Both the position numbers and the translations under genes were made by a program. This document shows positions 1-8,201 of a stretch of 64,000 nucleotides of DNA, piece after piece. A model generated the notes under the pieces. It worked only from the letters and a program-made list of their open reading frames with translations, was not told the origin of the DNA and searched no databases. Position 1 is the first letter of the stretch; each line of letters opens with the position of its first letter. Origin of the DNA: Saprospiraceae bacterium (GTDB lineage: Bacteria > Bacteroidota > Bacteroidia > Chitinophagales > Saprospiraceae); NCBI GenBank assembly GCA_958295895.1, contig CATQHI010000027.1, positions 62,001 to 126,000 on the forward strand. Direction: 5' to 3'.

Positions 1-2
1 TG

Positions 3-2255
3 GCTACGAATGGTTCCATTCCGGCTCCTACGCTGAGATTCACGGAGGGAGATTCGGCGCGCATTTACGTGACCAACCGTACGGACCGTACCGTATCCTT
101 CCACTGGCACGGCCTGCTGCTTCCCAACAAATATGATGGGGTACCGATGCTTAACACCACCCTGATTGAGCCGGGCGATACCTACCTCGCGGACTTTCCT
201 ATCATTCAGCACGGTACCTACTGGTACCATTCACATACGGAGCTACAAGAGCAATCGGGGCTTTATGGCTCTATTGTGATCCAACCCAAGTCCGGCACCG
301 CAACCAAGGAAAAAGTCGTCGTACTATCGGATTTCACGGAGCAAAACCCCCACGAGGTACTGCGCCAGATCAAACGGCACACCGACTGGTACGCCATCAA
401 ACGCAATGCCGTGCAGAGCTACGGCAAAGCCCTGGTAACGGGTAACTTGGGTAAGCAAACCTGGCTGGAGTGGAACCGGATGCCGAGTATGGACCTGGCC
501 GATGTCTACTACGATGCCTTCCTGGCCAACGGAAAGATTGCCGACGAATACACTGACTTGACCGCCGGACAAACCATCCGCCTGCGTGTGATCAACGGAT
601 CCGCCTCTTCCCACTTCTGGCTTCAATTTGCCGGTGGGAAGATGCGCGTAGTTTCTGCCGACGGACAGGAAGTAGCGCCCGTAGAGGTCGATAAGCTCCT
701 GATCGCCACGGCCGAGACCTACGATATCGAGGTTACCCTACCCGCCGACGGGCGCTACGAGTTCCGGGCTACCTCCTGGGACCGCTACAAGCATACTACC
801 GTATGGCTGGGCAATGGCACCGAGCATGCCGCCCCCACCCTACCCCCGGTCGACTACTACGCTTTGACTAAAGAAATGAAGGACATGATGGCCGATATGC
901 CCGATATGCAGATGGGCAAGGCACCCAACGACATTCCCGAACCCAAAGTCTACGCCCCCGGAAAAGCTCCCAGTAACGACGACATTCTCATGAAGTCCAT
1001 GATGGATATGGGCATGAAGATGGATATGAATATGGGCATGGGTATGGGCGGTGATGTGGACACTAGCATGCCCGGCATGGACCACAGTAAAATGGACCAC
1101 AGTAAAATGGGTCACGATATGCCCGGAATGAACGAGGGCACCACGTACAAGGCGTCGGAGATGGATAGTAAAACGATGGACATGAAAATGGGAGCCGATA
1201 CTCCCATGGGTGTCATGATGACCGGCTACTACGAGCTGAAAAAGGAGTATCCCGAGGAGACGATCTTCGACTACAACATGCTACGTTCCGAAGAGCCTAC
1301 GGAGCTTAAAGCGGATCGTCATGTGCGCGTCGTCCATCTTTACTTAGGCGGTAATATGCTGCGTTACGTGTGGATGATCAATAATAAGCCGCTGTCCGAA
1401 GCCGACAAGATCATGATCGAAAAGGGCGAAAACGTCCGCTTCGTGTTCCACAACACCACCATGATGAGCCACCCGATGCATTTGCACGGTCACTTCTTCC
1501 GGGTGGTCAACGAGCAGGGAGCATACGCTCCGCTTAAGCATACCGTCAACGTGGCCCCTATGGAGACGACCATCATTGAGTTCGCGGCCACGGAGGACAA
1601 AGACTGGTTCTTCCACTGCCACCTCCTGTACCACATGATGTCGGGTATGGCGCGCATCATCGGCTATCAGGGAAGCTCGGACTTGCTTATTCCCGACCGG
1701 GTCGCCTACGATAAGTTCGCTATGGACGACCGGCAGTACTTCGGGATGGCCAGCGTAAGTGGACTCAGCAATGGGGCCTGGGTGGATTTCGCTTACTTCA
1801 ACAAGCGCAATGAGCTAAGTCTCGAAGGGGAAACTGACTATGATGGCACCTACGAGGTCGAGGGCAAAGCCATGCGTTACCTCGACCCCCGGCAGTACTT
1901 CTCGGCTTACCTCGGCTTCGAATACGATCGGGGGCTAAGCGAAGACCCCGGTAGCGATGCTATACGCCCGCAGAATGAGACGGTGGCCCTGGCCGGTGTG
2001 CGCTACTTTCTGCCGATGATGATCTGGTCCGACCTGCGGGTCGATCACCGGGGACGGTTTGAGCTGCAACTGGAGCGAGAAGACATTCCCATCACCAGCC
2101 GGTGGCGGGCCCTGGCGCAGACGCGATACAATTTCTCCGACCAGGCATTTGAATACACCTTCGGTACCAGCTACATCCCGGGGCAGTACTGGGGGGTGGA
2201 GGCGCGCTACGATAGCGACTACGGACTGGGAGCGGGTATCAAAGTGATGTGGTAG
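3..2255 (+). CDS. Multicopper oxidase with C-terminal CopB-like barrel domain (5' end outside window)
   Basis: Periplasmic or outer-membrane copper oxidase, probably oxidising Cu(I) to Cu(II) as CopA/PcoA-type proteins do. The frame is open from base 3 and the first residues (NGSIPAPTLRF) are the usual start of the first cupredoxin domain, so the true start lies upstream. Copper ligands are visible: HWHG and HSH in domain 1, HPMHLHGHF and HCHLLYHMMSGM in the last cupredoxin domain. A Met/His-rich linker (about bases 870-1200, many MxM and MDHSKM units) resembles copper-scavenging segments. After the last cupredoxin domain about 190 residues (bases 1690-2255) contain strand patterns like CopB outer-membrane proteins (DHRGRFELQLE, ITSRWRALAQ). 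First gene of the copper cluster. The oxidase assignment is firm; the CopB relation of the tail is inferred from pattern only. Confidence 0.9.
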   Translation, partial: ATNGSIPAPTLRFTEGDSARIYVTNRTDRTVSFHWHGLLLPNKYDGVPMLNTTLIEPGDTYLADFPIIQHGTYWYHSHTELQEQSGLYGSIVIQPKSGTATKEKVVVLSDFTEQNPHEVLRQIKRHTDWYAIKRNAVQSYGKALVTGNLGKQTWLEWNRMPSMDLADVYYDAFLANGKIADEYTDLTAGQTIRLRVINGSASSHFWLQFAGGKMRVVSADGQEVAPVEVDKLLIATAETYDIEVTLPADGRYEFRATSWDRYKHTTVWLGNGTEHAAPTLPPVDYYALTKEMKDMMADMPDMQMGKAPNDIPEPKVYAPGKAPSNDDILMKSMMDMGMKMDMNMGMGMGGDVDTSMPGMDHSKMDHSKMGHDMPGMNEGTTYKASEMDSKTMDMKMGADTPMGVMMTGYYELKKEYPEETIFDYNMLRSEEPTELKADRHVRVVHLYLGGNMLRYVWMINNKPLSEADKIMIEKGENVRFVFHNTTMMSHPMHLHGHFFRVVNEQGAYAPLKHTVNVAPMETTIIEFAATEDKDWFFHCHLLYHMMSGMARIIGYQGSSDLLIPDRVAYDKFAMDDRQYFGMASVSGLSNGAWVDFAYFNKRNELSLEGETDYDGTYEVEGKAMRYLDPRQYFSAYLGFEYDRGLSEDPGSDAIRPQNETVALAGVRYFLPMMIWSDLRVDHRGRFELQLEREDIPITSRWRALAQTRYNFSDQAFEYTFGTSYIPGQYWGVEARYDSDYGLGAGIKVMW

Positions 2256-2277
2256 AGTATATAGCAAAATACCAAAA

Positions 2278-2400
2278 ATGAAAGACTGCTGCCAACCCGA
2301 CGCCCCCAAAGGCCGCTTCAAGCGAATCGTGAATACCATCACCACCACCATCATTCTGCTCCTTCTCCTGAGCGGACTGCTGCTGACGCTCCTAAAATAA
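2278..2400 (+). CDS. Small Cys-Cys membrane peptide (40 aa)
   Basis: An ATG at 2278, preceded by an A-rich stretch and no Shine-Dalgarno, opens a 40-residue frame. It begins MKDCCQ, has a basic stretch (KGRFKR), then one hydrophobic helix rich in Ile and Leu, and ends LLK. It sits 22 bases after the oxidase stop and 7 bases before the CopA ATPase start, so it is likely translated as part of the copper operon. The vicinal cysteines at the cytoplasmic end could bind Cu(I). Function is unknown; the gene call rests on operon position, spacing and the clean membrane-peptide layout. Confidence 0.65.
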   Translation: MKDCCQPDAPKGRFKRIVNTITTTIILLLLLSGLLLTLLK

Positions 2401-2407
2401 TTACCCC

Positions 2408-4651
2408 ATGGGTGCATCTCCCTCTCCACTGACCCCCGTCTCCGCAGATAAGCGGTCCTTCCCCGTCACCGGCATGAGCTGCGCCAGCTGCGCGGCCAGC
2501 GTCGAGACCATCCTGGCCAAAGTTCCCGGCGTGCGCAGCGTGAGCGTGAACTACGCCAATACCACGGCACAGGTGGATTTTGACGGGGAGCAAATCTCCG
2601 CCGCCGAACTCCGCGCCGCCGTCCAGGCCGTCGGTTACGACCTACTCATCGACACCGAGGACCCCGACGCGGCGCAGGAAGACATCAAGGAGGCCGAATA
2701 CGAGATCATCAAGCGCCGTACCCTCTGGGCTACGGTATTTACGCTTCCGGTTTTCGTGATCGGCATGTTCTACATGGACTGGCCGGCCGGTCGCTGGATC
2801 TCGCTGGTGCTGGCGGCGGTGGTCCTTTTCGTGTTCGGCCGGCACTTTTACGTGGGGGCCTATAGGCAGGCGCGGCACGGGACGGCCAACATGGACACTC
2901 TAGTGGCCCTCAGCACCGGTATCGCTTTTCTTTTCAGCGTGTTCAACACCCTATACCCTGAATTCTGGCTGTCCCGTGGTCTGCAGCCCCATGTCTACTA
3001 CGAGGCGGCCACTATCATCGTCGTCTTCATCTCCCTGGGCAAACTGCTCGAGGAGCGCGCTAAGTCCAACACCTCCTCGGCCATCAAGAAACTGATCGGC
3101 CTACAGCCCAAGTCCGTCCGCGCCGTAGTAGACGGCCAGGAGGTCGAGCTGCCCATCGGAGAGGTGCAGGTGGGCCAGACCCTCATCGTGCGCCCCGGCG
3201 AGAAAATTCCAGTGGACGGGCAGGTCACTGCCGGAGAAAGCTACGTGGCCGAAAGCATGATTACCGGTGAGCCGGTACCGGTACGTAAACACGAGGGCGA
3301 GGCCGTATTCGCCGGCACCGTTAACCAACGCGGCAGCTTCCGCTTTGCCGCCGAAAAGGTAGGTGGCGCTACCCTACTGGCTTCCATTATCCGCATGGTG
3401 CGCGAGGCCCAGGGCAGCAAGGCCCCCGTTCAAAAACTGGTCGACAAGATCGCCGGCATCTTCGTGCCCGTCGTCATCGGTATTGCCATCCTGACCTTTA
3501 TCACCTGGATGATCCTCGGCGGGAAGGACGCTTTTTCCCACGCCCTGCTGGCCTCCGTGGCGGTGCTCGTCATCGCCTGCCCCTGCGCGCTCGGCCTGGC
3601 CACTCCCACCGCCATCATGGTCGGCATCGGTAAGGGAGCCGAGAACAACATCCTCATCAAGGATGCCGAAAGCCTGGAGCTGGGGCATAAGGTAAATGCA
3701 GTAGTCCTCGACAAGACCGGTACCATTACGCAGGGTAAACCTAGCGTCACGGCGGAGCACTGGGAGGGGGTCGCGGACGCGGGTGCGGTGAAGGGCATCC
3801 TTAGAGCCGGCGAGTCGTTGTCGGAGCACCCCCTGGCCCGCGCGGTGGTCGATTGGCTAGAAGACCAGCGCCTGATCGATGCCGAGGTCACCAACTTCGA
3901 AAGCCTGACCGGGCGGGGCATTCGCTTCGTGCACGGCCCCACCACCTACTTCGTCGGCAACCAGCGGCTACTGGACGAGGAGAACATCCGTGCCTCGGAC
4001 GATCTGAAGTCCCGGGCCGATACGCTCCGCGAACAGGCCAATACCGTAGTGTTCATGACCCGCAACCGGGAGGCCATCGGCATCGTAGCCATTGCCGATC
4101 CCATCAAGGAAAGCTCGGCCAGCGCCATCCGGAGTCTGCATGACAAGAATATCGAGGTCTACATGCTCACGGGCGACAACCGGCAGACCGCCGCAGCCGT
4201 AGCCCGACAGGTGGGCCTGCACGACTACCGCGCCGAGGTACTGCCCGCCGACAAGGCCGACTTCGTCAGGGACCTCCAGCAGCGAGGCAAGGTGGTCGCC
4301 ATGGTCGGCGACGGCATCAACGACTCCCAGGCCCTGGCTACGGCCGACGTGAGCATCGCGATGGGTCACGGATCCGACATTGCGATGGACGTAGCCAAGA
4401 TGACGCTCATCACCTCTGATCTGGCCGCCATACCCCGCGCGCTGGAGCTCTCCAAACTGACGGTGCGTGGCATCCGGCAGAACCTTTTCTGGGCCTTCAT
4501 CTACAACCTCATCGGTATTCCGATTGCCGCCGGCCTGCTTTACCCCATCAACGGCTTCCTCCTCGACCCCATGATCGCCGGAGCCGCCATGGCCTTCAGC
4601 TCGGTATCGGTGGTACTCAACAGTCTTCGTTTAAAATCAATCAATCTCTGA
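2408..4651 (+). CDS. copA: Copper-exporting P1B-type ATPase CopA
   Basis: Inner-membrane ATPase that pumps Cu(I) out of the cytoplasm. It is 747 aa, the normal length for one N-terminal metal-binding domain. Domains in order: HMA domain with GMSCASC (residues 22-28), eight predicted membrane helices, actuator loop TGE (ITGEPVPV), the CPC transport motif in [10 protein letters not shown] (around residue 391), phosphorylation site DKTGT (around 435), HP motif (SEHPLARA) and hinge GDGINDS. The last two helices carry the YN and MxxSS signatures (IYNLIG, MAFSSVS) typical of Cu(I) rather than Zn pumps. The start ATG lies 7 bases after the small peptide. The next gene starts 2 bases after its stop. 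Confidence 0.97.
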   Translation: MGASPSPLTPVSADKRSFPVTGMSCASCAASVETILAKVPGVRSVSVNYANTTAQVDFDGEQISAAELRAAVQAVGYDLLIDTEDPDAAQEDIKEAEYEIIKRRTLWATVFTLPVFVIGMFYMDWPAGRWISLVLAAVVLFVFGRHFYVGAYRQARHGTANMDTLVALSTGIAFLFSVFNTLYPEFWLSRGLQPHVYYEAATIIVVFISLGKLLEERAKSNTSSAIKKLIGLQPKSVRAVVDGQEVELPIGEVQVGQTLIVRPGEKIPVDGQVTAGESYVAESMITGEPVPVRKHEGEAVFAGTVNQRGSFRFAAEKVGGATLLASIIRMVREAQGSKAPVQKLVDKIAGIFVPVVIGIAILTFITWMILGGKDAFSHALLASVAVLVIACPCALGLATPTAIMVGIGKGAENNILIKDAESLELGHKVNAVVLDKTGTITQGKPSVTAEHWEGVADAGAVKGILRAGESLSEHPLARAVVDWLEDQRLIDAEVTNFESLTGRGIRFVHGPTTYFVGNQRLLDEENIRASDDLKSRADTLREQANTVVFMTRNREAIGIVAIADPIKESSASAIRSLHDKNIEVYMLTGDNRQTAAAVARQVGLHDYRAEVLPADKADFVRDLQQRGKVVAMVGDGINDSQALATADVSIAMGHGSDIAMDVAKMTLITSDLAAIPRALELSKLTVRGIRQNLFWAFIYNLIGIPIAAGLLYPINGFLLDPMIAGAAMAFSSVSVVLNSLRLKSINL

Positions 4652-4653
4652 CC

Positions 4654-4875
4654 ATGAAAACCCTACAATTCAAAACCAACATCAACTGCGGTGCCTGCCT
4701 GCGCGGCGTCACCCCCTTCCTCAACGAAAAGGAGGGCATCAAAAACTGGCAGGTTGACCTGCAGAGTGACGATCGCATCCTGACCGTAGAGGCCGAAGAT
4801 TCCGTTACGCCCACTGAGGTACGGCAGACCGTAGCCGAGGCGGGCTTCACCGCGCAGCCGCTCGACCGGCCATGA
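4654..4875 (+). CDS. CopZ-like heavy-metal-associated domain protein
   Basis: A 73-aa single-domain HMA protein with the metal-binding loop NCGACLRG near the N-terminus and a ferredoxin-like beta-alpha pattern. By analogy with CopZ/Atx1 it would carry Cu(I) in the cytoplasm to CopA, encoded 2 bases upstream. The Cys-Gly-Ala-Cys spacing is CxxC as required. Its stop codon overlaps the ATG of the downstream permease (ATGA, 4872-4875), suggesting translational coupling. Confidence 0.88.
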   Translation: MKTLQFKTNINCGACLRGVTPFLNEKEGIKNWQVDLQSDDRILTVEAEDSVTPTEVRQTVAEAGFTAQPLDRP

Positions 4876-6125
4876 ACGGTGATTTCCTGTCCAGCTGGGG
4901 CGAGGCCGCCTACACCACGGTCGGCTTCTTCTGGATGGCGCTGTGGGCCTTTGCCTTTGGCTACATCGTGAGTAGTCTGATCCAGGTACTGGTCACCCAG
5001 CAGCGAATGAAGCGGGCCATGGGCGGCGAGGGCTTCCGGCAGGTGGGCCTCGCCGCCGTGTTCGGCCTCATCAGCTCGTCGTGCAGTTTTGCGGCCCTGG
5101 CCACCACCAAATCGCTCTTCAAGAAGGGGGCGGGCTTCGTGCCTTCCGTAGCCTTCCTGCTGGCGAGTACTAACCTGGTGATCGAGCTGGGCTTCGTCAT
5201 CGCCATCTTTCTTTCCTGGCAGTACGTTGTGGGCGAGTACGTGGGCGGTCTGCTGCTGATCGGGAGTGCCTGGGCCTTCATTCGGCTCACGCGGCCAAAA
5301 AAATTGATCGACCAGGCCCGGGAGCACATTAGCGGCGGAGAGGATGACGACGGGGACAAGGACCTGCCCGACTGGCGGGAGCGCATCCAGCAGTACGACG
5401 CCTGGAAGAAGATCGGCAAGCGCTACCGCATGGAATGGGGCATGGTGTGGAAGGACGTGACGGTGGGCTTCACCATTGCCGGCATCGTGGCGGTCTTCAT
5501 CCCTCCTTCCTTCTACGAGACGCTGTTCATTGGTACGGGCGGGGCCGCAGGTGCGGGGGAAGGCTATTCCTTCCTCCAGATCCTGGAGCACGTGGTGGTC
5601 GGACCGGTCATGGCCTTTCTCACCTTCATCGGTAGCATGGGCAACATTCCCCTGGCCGCCGTGCTCTTCAGTAACGGGGTGAGCTTTGCGGGTGTGATGG
5701 CCTTCATCTTCAGCGACCTGGTCGTGTTTCCGGTACTGCGGATCAACGCCAAGTATTACGGCTGGAAAATGTCGCTGTACATCCTACTGACGCTGTTCGT
5801 CTCCCTGGTCATGACCACACTGATTCTTCACTACGGCTTCTCGCTCTTCGGCATCCTTCCGGAGGGCTCGGGTAAGAGCGGCGGCATCACCGACCGGCAA
5901 TTCTTCCAGCTCGACTATTCCTTCTGGCTCAACCTGGCTTTCCTGCTCCTCTCGGGGGCACTGGCGTGGCTGTCGACGAAGAAGATCGAGGACGAATCGC
6001 TCAGGGGCATGCACGAGATGCCGGACAAGGGCTGGGTAGAGACCGTACTTTTCTGGCTGGCGATGGCGAGCTTTGCCTGGCTGGCGGTGGGGCTGCTACT
6101 GAGGTTTACCGGCCTGGGGGGCTAA
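4872..6125 (+). CDS. UPF0718/DUF318-type permease
   Basis: A 417-aa polytopic membrane protein. The region ISSSCSFAALATTKSLFKKG followed by a hydrophobic segment with ASTNLVIELG is characteristic of the UPF0718 (YraQ/ArsP-like) permease family, which includes organoarsenic exporters and metal-island permeases of unknown substrate. About eight to ten membrane helices are visible, with a charged cytoplasmic loop (EDDDGDKDLPDW) in the middle. It is translationally coupled to the HMA protein and ends the copper operon, three bases before a convergent gene. One copy of the 18-bp interspersed motif (5537-5554) encodes GGAAGA in a loop before a helix. Substrate not determinable from sequence. Confidence 0.85.
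   Translation: MNGDFLSSWGEAAYTTVGFFWMALWAFAFGYIVSSLIQVLVTQQRMKRAMGGEGFRQVGLAAVFGLISSSCSFAALATTKSLFKKGAGFVPSVAFLLASTNLVIELGFVIAIFLSWQYVVGEYVGGLLLIGSAWAFIRLTRPKKLIDQAREHISGGEDDDGDKDLPDWRERIQQYDAWKKIGKRYRMEWGMVWKDVTVGFTIAGIVAVFIPPSFYETLFIGTGGAAGAGEGYSFLQILEHVVVGPVMAFLTFIGSMGNIPLAAVLFSNGVSFAGVMAFIFSDLVVFPVLRINAKYYGWKMSLYILLTLFVSLVMTTLILHYGFSLFGILPEGSGKSGGITDRQFFQLDYSFWLNLAFLLLSGALAWLSTKKIEDESLRGMHEMPDKGWVETVLFWLAMASFAWLAVGLLLRFTGLGG
5537..5554 (-). repeat. Interspersed GC-rich motif, copy 1
   Basis: Read on the minus strand it is GCACCTGCGGCCCCGCCC, an exact match to the consensus. It lies inside the permease gene and adds the loop GGAAGA. Confidence 0.85.
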
Positions 6126-6128
6126 TGC

Positions 6129-6872
6129 TTAGTGGCCGTACATCTGATTCCAGGTATCGGCTGGATCGTCCGCGTAGACGTAGGCGTGGGCCATCCAGCC
6201 GAATACCGTTTCGAGTAGGCGGCCATCCTCGGCGGCGCAGTCGGCTTCGGTGGTGATGGGGCTTTCGGGGCCAAAGATCGGTTGGCCCCGGTCGTCTACC
6301 CGTGCCCAGGCCTTACTGTCCCAGATCGGTTTGGGTACGCAGATGTTACGGTGGAGGTGGTAACGGACCTGGGAGAGTGGCACCCGGGCGTCAAGCTCGC
6401 GTACGGTAGCCGTGACCGGGGCGGTGATCATCGCCCCGATCAACTTCCAGTCCTGACCGTCGTGGGTACGCGCGTAGAGCAGACTGCCGGGCCGGGAGGG
6501 ATCGAAACCGTCTGCTTCGTCCTTAGAGTACTGCTGATTGACCAGGTGGACTATATACATATGCGGAGGCGGGTCGGCGGGGAAAAATTCGTATCCGTCC
6601 TCCTGGGCTACCCCGATGTCCCGGTAGCGGGCTATGCCCTGTTTGATCTGTGCGGCTAGGGTATCGGCTCGCTCCCGATCGCCGGGTAGCTCCGGCTGGA
6701 GCTCGGTCATGATGCCGTGGGGGTCGCCCGGCATGGGCTTGGCGATGTCGGCCGCTACGACCTCCGACTTGTCGGCCGAGATCGCGGAGGTGACCACGCC
6801 ATCGATGAGTTGTCCGCAGCCACTCAGAAACAAGGTGGTCAGAAGGCTTAAACCCAAGATTCGAAGGCCCAT
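6129..6872 (-). CDS. Conserved lipoprotein of unknown function
   Basis: A 247-aa predicted lipoprotein: a short hydrophobic signal ends in the lipobox LSGCGQ. The mature part has a run HLHRNICVP, a cysteine pair (CVP and DCAAEDG) and a C-terminal FGWMAHAYVYADDP, which look like conserved ligand or structural sites; I do not recognise a named domain. It lies convergent with the copper permease (3-base gap) and downstream of the MFS gene, so a role in metal handling is only suggested by location. Confidence 0.75.
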   Translation of the reverse strand: MGLRILGLSLLTTLFLSGCGQLIDGVVTSAISADKSEVVAADIAKPMPGDPHGIMTELQPELPGDRERADTLAAQIKQGIARYRDIGVAQEDGYEFFPADPPPHMYIVHLVNQQYSKDEADGFDPSRPGSLLYARTHDGQDWKLIGAMITAPVTATVRELDARVPLSQVRYHLHRNICVPKPIWDSKAWARVDDRGQPIFGPESPITTEADCAAEDGRLLETVFGWMAHAYVYADDPADTWNQMYGH

Positions 6873-7003
6873 AGTGCATGGTTTGATCCGGCGATAAGAC
6901 GTTTCATCCTCCTTAAATATTATTTCGCTGGTGTTAAAGTGCTGTTAGTGACACGATCGCGTCCCCGCCCGGTGCGTGGCAGGCAAAGTCGGGCCGCTGA
7001 TCT

Positions 7004-8194
7004 CTAAGGGGTACCGGAAGGTGGGGTAGTTACTGAAGAGAGGGAACTAATATATGCAGCAACCAGCAGGCTCAGTACGGCCGTCCCGGCAAACAGCGCA
7101 CTCGCGCCGAAGCTGACCCATACCACGCCGGCCAGGGAACTTGCCACCAAACTAGCGATGCTTTCGCCGGCACTCACCGCACCGATGGCCGTCCCAGTTT
7201 CCCGCAACGGCACCAGCCGGCTGATCCAGGCCTTGGCTACCCCCTCCGTAGCGGCAGCGTAGAGTCCGTAAGCCGCAAATAAAAACCCGAAGTGCCACCA
7301 GGCTACCGCCTGCGGCAGTCCGAAGTAGACCGCAGCGAAGACCAGTAGGCCGCCGATGTATACCCGTTTGGGTCCGAAGCGGTCGGCCAGGCCGCCGAAG
7401 GGATAGGCCAGCACGGCGTACACCAGGTTGTAGAACACGTACCAGCCGATCAGCGCCGTATCGCTCAGCCCCGCCTCCTTCAGCATCAGTAGCAAAAACA
7501 GGTCGGAGCTATTGATGAGCGCAAAGGCGATCAATCCCCAGAACAATCGGCGGTACGGTCCGGCCGCCGTTTTTATGTAGCGGACAAATTCCAGGATGCC
7601 CGGCCGGCCACCCGCCTGCGGCACCACCGGCTGCTCCCGCAGCAAAAAGGTAGCCGCCACCGCCAGGAGCCCCGGTACCACCGAAATGATGAACAGCCAG
7701 CGGTACTGCCCCGGATACGCCCACAAAAAACCTAGGGCCAGTAGCGGCCCCAGCGCCGCGCCGGTCGTATCCATGGCCCGGTGAAAGCCGAAGACCCGCG
7801 CCTTGGTTTCCGGCCTGGCCGCACCGGCCAGCATCGCATCGCGGCCCCCGGTACGGACGCCCTTGCCCAGTCGCTCGGCCGTCCGCGCCAGAAAGACCCA
7901 CCAGGGTGCCGTAAACACGGCCATAAGCGGCTTGGCCAACGCACTGATGCCGTAGCCGATCTGTACGAAGGGGAGCCTGCGGCCGGTCCGGTCCGACCAC
8001 TGCCCGAAGTAGCCCTTGCTCAGCCCCGCCGTGGCCGAGGCCACCCCCTCCAGCACGCCGATCCCGGCCACCGAAAACCCGATAGTTTCCAGGTAGAGCG
8101 GCATGACGGGGTAGAGCATCTCGCTGGCTACGTCGGTCAGTAGGCTCACTGCCCCGAGTAGTACCACCGTACGGGTGATGATCTTTTGCTGCAC
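7004..8194 (-). CDS. MFS transporter
   Basis: A 396-aa, twelve-helix major facilitator. The N-terminal half has DVASEMLYPVMPLYL and the loop 2-3 signature GQWSDRTGRR (the MFS motif A, GxxxDRxGRR); a matching DRFGPKRVY loop lies in the second half, as expected from the internal duplication. It begins 7 bases after the TonB-receptor stop, so the two are probably co-transcribed, which suggests uptake or efflux of the same compound across the inner membrane. Substrate unknown. Confidence 0.9.
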   Translation of the reverse strand: MQQKIITRTVVLLGAVSLLTDVASEMLYPVMPLYLETIGFSVAGIGVLEGVASATAGLSKGYFGQWSDRTGRRLPFVQIGYGISALAKPLMAVFTAPWWVFLARTAERLGKGVRTGGRDAMLAGAARPETKARVFGFHRAMDTTGAALGPLLALGFLWAYPGQYRWLFIISVVPGLLAVAATFLLREQPVVPQAGGRPGILEFVRYIKTAAGPYRRLFWGLIAFALINSSDLFLLLMLKEAGLSDTALIGWYVFYNLVYAVLAYPFGGLADRFGPKRVYIGGLLVFAAVYFGLPQAVAWWHFGFLFAAYGLYAAATEGVAKAWISRLVPLRETGTAIGAVSAGESIASLVASSLAGVVWVSFGASALFAGTAVLSLLVAAYISSLSSVTTPPSGTP

Positions 8195-8201
8195 CGCCGG
8201 C

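Noticed and set aside
870-1200. Tandem repeat in the copper oxidase (MDHSKM units)
   Set aside because: Only two near-identical units; explained by a Met/His-rich copper-binding linker.
4641-5591. 316-aa minus-strand frame opposite the HMA protein and permease
   Set aside because: Antisense shadow in GC-rich sequence; no motif.
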